A DNA stretch of 64,000 nucleotides from an uncultured delta proteobacterium (GTDB lineage: Bacteria; Desulfobacterota; Desulfovibrionia; Desulfovibrionales; Desulfovibrionaceae), in the NCBI GenBank assembly GCA_900079685.1, contig LT599018.1, forward strand, positions 1,893,528 to 1,957,527, read 5' to 3'. Shown one piece after another: positions 43,630 through 50,977 of this stretch. The notes below the pieces were generated by a model that was given only the letters and a program-made list of their open reading frames with translations, made no database searches and had not been told where the DNA came from. The translations under genes were made by a program, and so were the position numbers. Numbering within the stretch: the first letter of the stretch is position 1; each line of letters begins with the position of its first letter.

Positions 43630-45399
43630 TCAGCCGCAAACGGATGTCGGCGCATCCGCGAGGCATGTAGCAACTTCCTCAAACTCGTTGACGTTGTCAA
43701 GCTCCGTGCCCATGGCGATATTCGTCACGCGCTCCAGGATGATCTCCACCACCACCGGCACCTTGTACTGGTCGCGGAGTTTCGCGGCCTCGGCAAAGGC
43801 CGGGGCCATGTCTTCCGGCTTGAACACACGGATGGCTTTGCAGCCGAGGCCCTCCGCCACTTTCACGTGGTCCACGCCGTATTCGCCGATTTCCGGCGCA
43901 TTGACGTTTTCAAAGGACAGCTGCACGCAGTAGTCCATATTGAACCCGCGCTGCGACTGCCGGATAAGCCCCAGGTAACTGTTGTTCACCACCACATGGA
44001 TATAGGGCAACTTGAACTGCGCGCCCACGGCCAACTCTTCTATCAGGAATTGGAAGTCGAAATCGCCGGAAAGCGCCACAACGGTACGGGAGGGGTCGGC
44101 CTTGACCACGCCCAGCGCCGCGGGCAGCGTCCAGCCCAAGGGCCCGGCCTGGGCGGAGTTGATCCAGTGGCGGGGCTTATACACGTGCAGCATCTGGTTG
44201 GCCGCGATCTGAGAAAGGCCGATGGTGGTGACATAGGTCACGTCTTTCCCGAAGGCCTTGTTCATTTCCTCATACACGCGCTGGGGCTTCACGGGCACGG
44301 TGTCGAAGTGGGTTTTGCGCTGCATGGCCGCGTCGTTCTTGCGGTCCCGGCAGGTCTTGGCCCAGCCGGAAAAATCCGGGAGCGCGGCCTTTTTTTCCTT
44401 GGCGAGGTCCACCAGCCCGGCGAGCGCGGCTTTGGCGCAGGAGGCGATGCCCAGATCCGGGTTGAACACGCGGCCGATCTGGGTGGGTTCCACGTCGATA
44501 TGCACGAATTTCCGGCCCGCGGTGTACTTTTCAATGGAGCCGGTGTGCCGGTTGGCCCAGCGGTTGCCGATGCCGAGCACGAAATCCGATTCCAGGAACG
44601 AAATATTGGCGTAGCGGTGGGAACTCTGGATGCCGATCCGCCCGATCATCAGCGGGTGGTCGTCCGGGATGGCACCCCAGCCCATGAGCGTGGGGATGAC
44701 CGGGACGCCGGTCAGTTCGGCGAATTGCACCAGCAGATCGGCGGCATCCGCGTTGATAACGCCGCCGCCCGCGACGATGACCGGTTTTTGGGCCGCCATC
44801 AGCATGGCGAGAACTTTTTCGAGCTGCTTTTTGCTGGCCCCGGGTTTGTAGACGGGCAGCGGCTCGTAGGTGTCGATGTCGAACTCGATCTCCGCCACCT
44901 GCACGTCAAAGGGCAGATCGATGAGCACCGGGCCGGGCCGTCCGGACCGCATGACGTGGAACGCCTGCTGGAACGCGCGCGGGACCTGCCCCGGCTCCAG
45001 CACGGTCATGGCCATTTTGGTGACGGGCTTGGCAATGGAGGCGATATCCACGCACTGGAAATCCTCCTTGTGGAGTTTGGCTTTCGGCGCCTGGCCGGTG
45101 ATGCACAAAATGGGGATGGAATCGGCGGAAGCCGAGTACATGGCGGTTATCATATCCGTGCCCGCCGGGCCGGACGTGCCGATGCACACGCCGATGTTGC
45201 CGGGGTTGGCGCGGGTATACCCTTCCGCCATATGGGACGCGCCCTCCACGTGCCGGGCGAGGATATGGTCAATGCCGCCGGCCTTGTTCATGGCCGAGTA
45301 AAAGGGGTTTATCGCCGCGCCCGGCACGCCGAAGGCCGCCCGGACGCCTTCCTTGAGCAACACCTGCACGGCGGCGTCAACAGCTCGCATTTTGGCCAT
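43630..45399 (-). CDS. gcl: Glyoxylate carboligase
   Basis: A 589-residue thiamine-diphosphate enzyme. Its identity is supported by [11 protein letters not shown], in which the usual catalytic glutamate of ThDP enzymes is valine (V51), a peculiarity of glyoxylate carboligase. The ThDP/Mg motif GDFDFQF...NNSYLG and FAD-type middle domain are present. It condenses two glyoxylates to tartronate semialdehyde plus CO2. A reductase for that product is encoded at 5.8 kb. It is first in the gcl-iclR-aldolase-panE operon, driven by a promoter at 45486-45514 with operators over it. Confidence 0.94.
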   Translation of the reverse strand: MAKMRAVDAAVQVLLKEGVRAAFGVPGAAINPFYSAMNKAGGIDHILARHVEGASHMAEGYTRANPGNIGVCIGTSGPAGTDMITAMYSASADSIPILCITGQAPKAKLHKEDFQCVDIASIAKPVTKMAMTVLEPGQVPRAFQQAFHVMRSGRPGPVLIDLPFDVQVAEIEFDIDTYEPLPVYKPGASKKQLEKVLAMLMAAQKPVIVAGGGVINADAADLLVQFAELTGVPVIPTLMGWGAIPDDHPLMIGRIGIQSSHRYANISFLESDFVLGIGNRWANRHTGSIEKYTAGRKFVHIDVEPTQIGRVFNPDLGIASCAKAALAGLVDLAKEKKAALPDFSGWAKTCRDRKNDAAMQRKTHFDTVPVKPQRVYEEMNKAFGKDVTYVTTIGLSQIAANQMLHVYKPRHWINSAQAGPLGWTLPAALGVVKADPSRTVVALSGDFDFQFLIEELAVGAQFKLPYIHVVVNNSYLGLIRQSQRGFNMDYCVQLSFENVNAPEIGEYGVDHVKVAEGLGCKAIRVFKPEDMAPAFAEAAKLRDQYKVPVVVEIILERVTNIAMGTELDNVNEFEEVATCLADAPTSVCG

Positions 45400-45452
45400 A
45401 GGTCACTCCTTGTGTGTATGCCCCGGCGGCAGCGCCGTCGTGGGCTGTTATT

Positions 45453-45469
45453 ATTTCTTAATAAGAAAT
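45453..45469. promoter_or_regulatory. gcl operator 1
   Basis: ATTTCTTAATAAGAAAT is two perfect 8-bp arms about a central A. It lies just downstream of the predicted gcl transcription start. Confidence 0.7.
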
Positions 45470-45473
45470 TTAA

Positions 45474-45488
45474 TTCGTTATTAAGAAA
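45474..45488. promoter_or_regulatory. gcl operator 2
   Basis: TTCGTTATTAAGAAA has the same TTTCTTA-N-TAAGAAA pattern with two changes in the left arm. It overlaps the -10 box and start of the gcl promoter; binding would block it. Confidence 0.6.
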
Positions 45489-45514
45489 ATACTCGCCGGA
45501 TTTTTTTCTGTCAA
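45486..45514 (-). promoter_or_regulatory. Sigma-70 promoter of the gcl operon
   Basis: Minus-strand consensus TTGACA (45509-45514) and TATTTT (45486-45491) are 17 bp apart. The predicted start is near 45479. Confidence 0.75.
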
Positions 45515-45589
45515 GCTGCCGCGCGCTACACCCTTTCTTTCTCTGACCAAAGGCGAAACCGTGCATAGTGTAACATTCCCGCCCGGCAG

Positions 45590-45634
45590 AAAAAATAAAT
45601 ATTGTTTCTTAATAAGAAACAATATTTATTTTTT
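45590..45634. promoter_or_regulatory. Perfect 45-bp palindrome between gcl and nitroreductase
   Basis: Arms of 22 bp (45590-45611 and 45613-45634) are exactly complementary around a central A. Its core is TTTCTTAATAAGAAA, the same as in gcl operator 1. A TTGTTT/TTTATT pair 17 bp apart lies within it on the plus strand and may be the nitroreductase promoter. It can serve as an operator and could also extrude or form a long hairpin. Confidence 0.85.
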
Positions 45635-45714
45635 GAGAAACACCTTCCATGAAATGGCGTCCTTCCGGCTCCTGGCGTACAGTGCGTGCATACTACCCCC
45701 AAACGGAGGCGATG

Positions 45715-46341
45715 ATGAACGTTTACGAAGCGATCGCGGCCCGCAGAACCATCCGGGACTTTGAAGACAGGCCGGTTGCGATGCCCCTCATTGAACGGAT
45801 TATTGAAGCCGGATTGAAGGCCCCGACCAACAACCACCTGCGTCAGTGGGAATTTGTCATTGTGGAAGGGAAGGAAGAACGGGCGAAGCTTCTCCGGGTC
45901 AGGAACATGACCGACAAGGACGAATGCGAGGCCATGCTCGACGGGTTCGGCATGACGGACCAGGTGCAGCGCAATATGTACCGTGAGGCCATGCCGCGCC
46001 AGTTTTCCATGCTCTACAGCGCCGGTTGCCTGATCCTTCCCTTTTTCAAGGTCAGGGAACCGTTGCTGCGGCCGAGCTCATTGAGTTCGCTCAACGATTT
46101 CGCCTCCATGTGGTGCTGTATCGAAAACATGCTGCTGGCCGCGGCATCCGAGGGTATTCTGGGTGTTACCCGCATCCCGATGCAGGAAGAATCCGACCAT
46201 ATCAAATCCGTGCTCGGCCACCCGGACGCCTATGTTATGCCCTGTTATCTCGCCCTGGGGTATCCGGCGAAAAACGCCGCCATACCTGCCCAGAAAGTCA
46301 TCCGCGCGAAAGACAAGATCCATATCAATTCGTGGGAGTGA
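45715..46341 (+). CDS. Nitroreductase-family flavoprotein
   Basis: A 208-residue FMN-dependent oxidoreductase. ARRTIRDFEDRPV (~9-21) binds FMN phosphate. The helix MWCCIENMLLAAASEGILG and CYLALGYPAKN near the C-terminus are typical. Substrates of the family range from nitro compounds to quinones and iodotyrosine. ATG 45715 follows GGAGG by 5 nt. It is divergent from gcl and shares its operator motif, so it may work in the same pathway, for example as an enoate or flavin reductase. A terminator follows. Confidence 0.85.
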   Translation: MNVYEAIAARRTIRDFEDRPVAMPLIERIIEAGLKAPTNNHLRQWEFVIVEGKEERAKLLRVRNMTDKDECEAMLDGFGMTDQVQRNMYREAMPRQFSMLYSAGCLILPFFKVREPLLRPSSLSSLNDFASMWCCIENMLLAAASEGILGVTRIPMQEESDHIKSVLGHPDAYVMPCYLALGYPAKNAAIPAQKVIRAKDKIHINSWE

Positions 46342-46410
46342 AGAGGATGAAAGGCCCGGAGAGCCGGGCCGTTGCGATGGCGCCCCCCTGACGAAAAACG
46401 CCTCCGGCAA

Positions 46411-46442
46411 AAACCCCGGCAATCTGACGATCGCCGGGGTTT
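46411..46442 (+). terminator. Terminator between nitroreductase and DUF2848 gene
   Basis: AAACCCCGGC (46411-46420) pairs with GCCGGGGTTT (46433-46442), followed by CGTTTT. It ends two convergent genes. Confidence 0.8.
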
Positions 46443-46482
46443 CGTTTTACAGTGAGCGCACCGCACGGACGGTCAGCCTGCG

Positions 46483-47172
46483 CTATTCGATGCCCTTGGG
46501 CAGGACCTGGACCGTGTAGCTGTGGGAGATGGTGCGGTTCAGGACGGGGTCGTGGATTTCCACTTCAAAAAAGTCGCCGAAAACGAGGGTGTTGTTGACC
46601 GTGTTGATGGTGCCGGAAATGAAGATGTTGTTGTCTTTGTTCACGCCGATTTTTTCAAACTTTTCCGCCCAGGCGTCGGGCAGCAGCATGGCCTTGCAGG
46701 GAGCGTCCTGGTATAGTTCGCGCTTGCCGTTTTTGGTAACCCAGCACTTCAGTTGCAACTCGCCGAAATGGTCTTTCACGTCGTCCCAGGCCCATACTTC
46801 CGGCGCGAACACGTCCGGGCAAGCCTGTTTGGATTTGGGCACGCTGAAGCTTTCCAGGTTGCGGTCCGTATGGTCGCAGGCGACGGTCACATATTTTTTG
46901 CCGCCGTGCCAGATGACGGCGTATTCCACTTCGCCCGAGGTTTCGCCGTGCTGCACCTGGAGGGTGTCGCTGGTGGTGGCGAGGTAGTTGGACAGGGGGT
47001 ACAGGGTGGGCGTGGTCGTGGGCGCGGGCACGCCGAGTTTGGCGAGTTCCTCGATATGTTCGCGGACCAGGTGCTGGTTGGTGCCCGCGTAGCCGCCGTT
47101 GAAAATGATGTTGACGGGAACCTGCAGTTTCTGGCCCGTACCCTGAACGGTGAATTCCACTACGTTTTTCAT
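46483..47172 (-). CDS. DUF2848-family protein
   Basis: A 229-residue soluble protein that I match to DUF2848, a family with an FAH-like (fumarylacetoacetate hydrolase) flavour: EVEYAVIWHGGKKYVTVACDHTDR and the C-terminal VFGDFFEVEIHDPVLNRTISHSY. Conserved acids and His in CDHTDR and GDFFEVE could bind a metal. ATG 47172 follows GAAGGAG. It is the last gene of gntR-nitrilase-DUF2848, so it probably acts on the product of the amidase. Confidence 0.75.
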   Translation of the reverse strand: MKNVVEFTVQGTGQKLQVPVNIIFNGGYAGTNQHLVREHIEELAKLGVPAPTTTPTLYPLSNYLATTSDTLQVQHGETSGEVEYAVIWHGGKKYVTVACDHTDRNLESFSVPKSKQACPDVFAPEVWAWDDVKDHFGELQLKCWVTKNGKRELYQDAPCKAMLLPDAWAEKFEKIGVNKDNNIFISGTINTVNNTLVFGDFFEVEIHDPVLNRTISHSYTVQVLPKGIE

Positions 47173-47256
47173 GAACTGAGCTCCTTCGTTGGATCGTTGG
47201 CGGCGGCAACGGGGCCGCTGCCGCCGTGAAGATAACGCCCGGCGCAACGGTTGCGC

Positions 47257-48051
47257 TTATTTCGGTTTTTGCACGTCGTACAGTTCCGGCCGGCGGTCGC
47301 GGAACACGTTGATGCGTTCCCGGATATCCGCGATGACGGCAAGATCGAGCTTGCCGACCAGGAGCTGCTCCTCGCCCCCGGCCTCGGCGATGATTTCGCC
47401 CCAGGGATCGACCATGATGGAATGCCCGCAGAAGGTAAGGTTGTTCACCGGCCCGACCGTGTTCACGGCCACGACGAACATCTGGTTTTCCACGGCTCTG
47501 GCCTGGGCCAGCAGCCGCCAGTGGTTCAGGCGCGGGTGCGGCCAGGCTGCCGGGGCGAACAGGATTTTGATGCCCTTGAGGGCCAGGGTTCTGACCAGCT
47601 CGCCGAACCGGATATCGTAGCAGATGATCTGCCCGACGGGCACGCCGTCCAGCTCGTACACGGCGAGTTTGTCGCCCGCTTCAAAATTTTCGTGTTCCTT
47701 GGAGGGGGAGAAAAGGTGGATTTTGTCGTACTGCGAGACGAGCGCGCCGCCCCGGTCGAACACGTAGGACCGGTTCCGGATCTTGCCGTCCTTTTTGTGG
47801 ATGATGGACCCGCCCACGAGGTTTATCTTGTATTTGGCCGCCTGCTTCGCGAGAAAGGCCTTTGCCTGTTCCCCTTCCGGGTCGCCCAGCTCCAGAGCGT
47901 TGACCGGGTAGAACCCCATGTCCCAGAGCTCCGGCAGCACCGCCACGTCGATCCCGTGCCCGGCGGCCAGGGCCAGCTGTTCCTCCACCTTGCGCATGTT
48001 GGCGGCGCGGTCGCCGACCGCGGCCGCTATCTGCACGGCACATACCTTCAT
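47257..48051 (-). CDS. Carbon-nitrogen hydrolase (nitrilase superfamily, omega-amidase-like)
   Basis: A 264-residue hydrolase with the full Glu-Lys-Cys triad: E in AVLPELWDMGF (E41), K in YDKIHLFSP and C in IICYDIRFGEL. The AWPHPRLNHWRLLAQARAVENQ segment completes the signature. Closest in type to Nit2/omega-amidases and related acid amidases. It hydrolyses an amide or nitrile to a carboxylate and ammonia. Its start overlaps the gntR stop by 4 bp (ATGA type), so translation is coupled. Confidence 0.88.
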   Translation of the reverse strand: MKVCAVQIAAAVGDRAANMRKVEEQLALAAGHGIDVAVLPELWDMGFYPVNALELGDPEGEQAKAFLAKQAAKYKINLVGGSIIHKKDGKIRNRSYVFDRGGALVSQYDKIHLFSPSKEHENFEAGDKLAVYELDGVPVGQIICYDIRFGELVRTLALKGIKILFAPAAWPHPRLNHWRLLAQARAVENQMFVVAVNTVGPVNNLTFCGHSIMVDPWGEIIAEAGGEEQLLVGKLDLAVIADIRERINVFRDRRPELYDVQKPK

Positions 48052-48731
48052 AACGCGTCTCCTTGGTTTTGCGGGGTCTTTTTGACCCGGCTTGAAATAG
48101 CCTCATGGGTGTGGACTATATGGTAGAGCATGGCCTGTTTCGCGGCCATGGCGTTGCCTTCCTTCAACGCGTCGACAACGGCCCTGTGTTCCTTAAGCGT
48201 GGCCTCGAAGCGATTAAGGTTGCCGACCGTTTCCACCCCCAGCCGCAAATGGATGTCCCGCAGCTGGGTCATGAACGAGAGCAGGCGCGCGTTCCCGCTT
48301 TTCTCCGCGAGATACAGGTGGAACTCCTGGTCTATCGCGATGAACTGCCCGCCCTGGTCCGGGCTTGCTATCCTGGCCTGCCGCCGCAGGAGTTCGTCCA
48401 GGCTGTACAGTTCCGCGCGGCTTATCCTGCCGACGAGCATCTCCACCACCACGGGCTCCAGAACCAGCCGCAGCTGGAAGACTTCGTCAACTTCCTCGGG
48501 CGTCACGGGCCGGACCACCACGCCCCGCCAGGGCAGCACCGTAACCCAGCGCTCGGCCTCCAGCATTTGCAGCGCTTCGCGGACCGGGGTCCGGCTGATG
48601 CCCAAAGTCTGCGCAAGGCGGCGCTCGTTGACCATGTCGCCGGGAGCGATGCTTTTGTCGATAATAGCCTGTTTCAATTGGTTGTAGGCTTCTTCCCTGC
48701 GGGAGGACGTTCTTTTTTCCACGGAGTCCAT
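48048..48731 (-). CDS. GntR-family regulator (FadR/FCD subfamily)
   Basis: A 227-residue regulator. The winged helix at ~12-75 reads AYNQLKQAIIDKSIAPGDMV, then RRLAQTLGISRTPVREALQML. The FCD all-helical effector domain follows at ~90-215 with metal-binding His residues (FHLYLAEKSGN, LKEHRAVVDAL, MLYHIVHTHE). It probably represses its own operon, which includes the nitrilase and DUF2848 genes, until a carboxylate ligand binds. Confidence 0.9.
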   Translation of the reverse strand: MDSVEKRTSSRREEAYNQLKQAIIDKSIAPGDMVNERRLAQTLGISRTPVREALQMLEAERWVTVLPWRGVVVRPVTPEEVDEVFQLRLVLEPVVVEMLVGRISRAELYSLDELLRRQARIASPDQGGQFIAIDQEFHLYLAEKSGNARLLSFMTQLRDIHLRLGVETVGNLNRFEATLKEHRAVVDALKEGNAMAAKQAMLYHIVHTHEAISSRVKKTPQNQGDAL

Positions 48732-49105
48732 AGAAAGCCCTTATGCGGCGCATGCCGCCTGTGCATGGTGGGTAGCATGCCCGTACACGGAACATACCAC
48801 TGCCCGGGGCTTTGCTGTCAACACAGCCTCCGGTATTTCTTTTTCCTGAACCAGTTTTCGGCGGTTTCGTACGTTGCCCGTGCCGATACGCCGCAGGATT
48901 CCGGCGGGAGGCGAAAACGTTTTCCCTTTCGCGCATGCCGTCCGGGCGTTTTTTCCACGGCCGGCATACGGGAAGGCGGGGCCGGCATGTTCCGCACTCC
49001 GGAAATGTAAACCAACTGGTATTTATTTCAATACCGATTCCGGCACGCACGGCGCACCGGAAAAACCATTCTCCCGGAAAGATTGGAAGTAATCATCATA
49101 AAAAA
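48732..49105. other. Region upstream of gntR
   Basis: This 374-bp stretch has no gene. A leftward promoter candidate lies at 48791-48821, with a TTGACA and a TATGTT box 19 bp apart. GGTAGCATG and CATACC around 48771-48797 could be part of a GntR operator. Nothing else is seen before the terminator at 49106. Confidence 0.4.
48791..48821 (-). promoter_or_regulatory. Possible promoter of gntR operon
   Basis: Minus-strand TTGACA (48816-48821) and TATGTT (48791-48796), spacing 19 bp, longer than ideal. Confidence 0.35.
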
Positions 49106-49136
49106 ATCCCCGGCGGGAAATTTTCCCGCCGGGGAT
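49106..49136 (-). terminator. Terminator after the small acidic ORF
   Basis: ATCCCCGGCGGGAAA (49106-49120) pairs perfectly with TTTCCCGCCGGGGAT (49122-49136). On the minus strand a T-run follows (49101-49106), so it serves the leftward small gene. Confidence 0.85.
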
Positions 49137-49164
49137 TGTGCCGGGCAGTCCCCTGGGCAGAGGA

Positions 49165-49362
49165 TCAGCTTTTCCCGGCGCCGCGCCCGTCGTCGCAGGG
49201 TTCGCCGGAATCGGCTCTCGCGGATTCCGGGTGCGGCGGCGTGATGCATTCTCCGCCAAGGCCCACATTGGCGTCGTGGGACTGCACGTCAGGGTCCGGC
49301 GCCACGCCCTTGCCGGGTTTTACGTCTTTTTTCTGGCGTTCTTTGATATCATGCGTGTTCAT
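49165..49362 (-). CDS. Small hydrophilic protein of unknown function
   Basis: A 65-residue ORF, hydrophilic, rich in Asp, Gly, Pro and Lys, with no signal or helix predicted by eye. Support comes from signals: GGAGG lies 8 nt ahead of ATG 49362 and a strong terminator starts 29 bp after the stop. I recognise no family. It is monocistronic. Confidence 0.55.
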   Translation of the reverse strand: MNTHDIKERQKKDVKPGKGVAPDPDVQSHDANVGLGGECITPPHPESARADSGEPCDDGRGAGKS

Positions 49363-49559
49363 GGCTTATCCTCCATGTTGCCTGTTACTTCTCTATTCCA
49401 CAATACCACATTACGGCCGAATCTCAATGATAAAGCGAAAAGAAAAACAAGCCACGCCAAAAAAGGCCGGGATGCATACGCATACCGGCCCTTTTGTCGT
49501 CTGTTGCAGGGATCACCCGCCGGTCGCAAGCTGGAATTTGAGCAGCAGTTCGGCTCCAT

Positions 49560-49575
49560 CGTTGGTATACCAACG
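49560..49575. promoter_or_regulatory. 16-bp palindrome, candidate DctD enhancer site
   Basis: CGTTGGTATACCAACG is perfect and lies about 190 bp upstream of the predicted sigma-54 start. It is a candidate binding site for the DctD-type activator encoded at 53.1-54.5 kb. Confidence 0.5.
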
Positions 49576-49730
49576 GACGTGCCGTCGAAAATTTATTTAT
49601 CTTATATACAATAATATGTGGGCAAAATTTCGCCGACACCACCCCGGCAATGAGTGGATTTTCGCTCACGGCCGGGACGCCCAAAATAACAAACCCTATC
49701 AGTTCAAGGGGATTTTATTCTCCGGCCGGA

Positions 49731-49746
49731 TGGCATCGCTTTTGCT
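49731..49746 (+). promoter_or_regulatory. Sigma-54 (-24/-12) promoter of TAXI-TRAP operon
   Basis: TGGCATCGCTTTTGCT has GG (49732-49733) and GC (49744-49745) exactly 10 nt apart. The predicted start is near 49757, giving a leader of about 138 nt. Confidence 0.75.
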
Positions 49747-49894
49747 ATTTTATCACGCGGCCCTCTATGCCTGCCTGGAAACGGAAATCGTTTTCATTAA
49801 GAACAGGGCCTGCAACGTCGCGGGAATCACTATCCCCGGCCGGCCCGGGGTGCCGTGTATTTGGACCATGAACCTATTTCTGGAGGAGTTCCAT

Positions 49895-50881
49895 ATGAAA
49901 AAACGGTTATTGTCTGTTGTTCTCACCCTTGCCCTCTCGGTTGTGTTCTGTTCCGCGGCCTTTGCCGCGCAGGTTAAACGCGGCGATTACTTCATCACCG
50001 TTTTGACCGGCCCCTCCAGCGGCATCTACTTCCCCATCGGCGGGGCCTTCTCCACCTTTATCGGCTCGCTGGGGTATAAAACCTCCGCGACAGCCACCGG
50101 CGCCACCGCCGAAAACATCAACGCCCTCAATACCGGCCAGGGCGAAATGGCGATCGCCATGGCCGACGCGGTCATCCAGGCGGTGCAGGCCTTCGGCGCG
50201 TATGAAGGCAAAAAGCCCGCCACCAACCTGCGCGCCATGATGGGCCTGTGGCCCAACTACTGCCAGCTCGTCACCACGGCCGATTCCGGCATCAAGAAAT
50301 TTGAAGACCTCAAGGGCAAGCGCGTGGGCGTGGGCGCGCCGAACTCCGGCGTGGAAGTCAACGCGCGCATGATGTTCGAAGCCCACGGCATGACCTACAA
50401 AGATTGCCGGGTTGACTACCTCTCCTACGGCGAAGCCATTGACCAGATGAAGAACGGTCTGTGCGACGCGGCGTTCGTCACCTCCGGCCTCGGCAACGCC
50501 ACCATCCGCGAATTGGGCGTGACCAAGAAAATCGCCTTTGTGCCCATTGAAGGCGACGCCCGCAAAAAGCTGATCGAAAAGTATCCTTTCTACATCGAGG
50601 CTGTCATTCCCGCCGCCACCTACGGCACCGACAAGGATACCCAGACCGCCGCGGTCATGAACATCATGCTGGTGGACAACAAGCTCCCCAACGACGTTGT
50701 GTATGACCTGCTTGAAAACATTTACTCCGCCAAGGGCCTTGAAGCGATAGGCGCGTCCCATTCCGCCGCGAAGGCCAACATCAAGCCGGATACCGCGACC
50801 CGCGGCATCGTCGGCACCGCCGTGCCGTTCCACCCCGGCGCTGAAAAGTACTACAAGGACAAGGGCATGTTGAAGAAGTAG
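49895..50881 (+). CDS. TAXI-family TRAP transporter solute-binding protein
   Basis: A 328-residue periplasmic protein with a signal peptide (residues ~1-24; LLSVVLTLALSVVFCSAAFA). The TAXI signature is clear: FITVLTGPSSGIYFPIGGAF, then ATATGATAENINALNTGQGEMAIAMAD. The GKRVGVGAPNSGVEVNARMM segment forms the second lobe contact. It captures a small organic acid and delivers it to the fused permease encoded 97 bp downstream. ATG 49895 follows GGAGGAG. Expression is probably sigma-54 dependent. Confidence 0.93.
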   Translation: MKKRLLSVVLTLALSVVFCSAAFAAQVKRGDYFITVLTGPSSGIYFPIGGAFSTFIGSLGYKTSATATGATAENINALNTGQGEMAIAMADAVIQAVQAFGAYEGKKPATNLRAMMGLWPNYCQLVTTADSGIKKFEDLKGKRVGVGAPNSGVEVNARMMFEAHGMTYKDCRVDYLSYGEAIDQMKNGLCDAAFVTSGLGNATIRELGVTKKIAFVPIEGDARKKLIEKYPFYIEAVIPAATYGTDKDTQTAAVMNIMLVDNKLPNDVVYDLLENIYSAKGLEAIGASHSAAKANIKPDTATRGIVGTAVPFHPGAEKYYKDKGMLKK

Positions 50882-50977
50882 CCCTCCAGCTACCCTTGCG
50901 GGAGGGCGGGGCGTTCCCCCGTCCTCCCGGACGTCACCCGCACAGTCCTGGCGCCGATTTGTTCAGAGGAGGTAACA

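Larger units (their letters stand above)
49363..49894 (+). other. Upstream region of the TAXI-TRAP operon
   Basis: This 532-bp AT-rich stretch has no convincing gene. It holds a 16-bp perfect palindrome at 49560-49575, AT-rich blocks at 49585-49620 and a -24/-12 promoter at 49731-49746. Confidence 0.6.
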
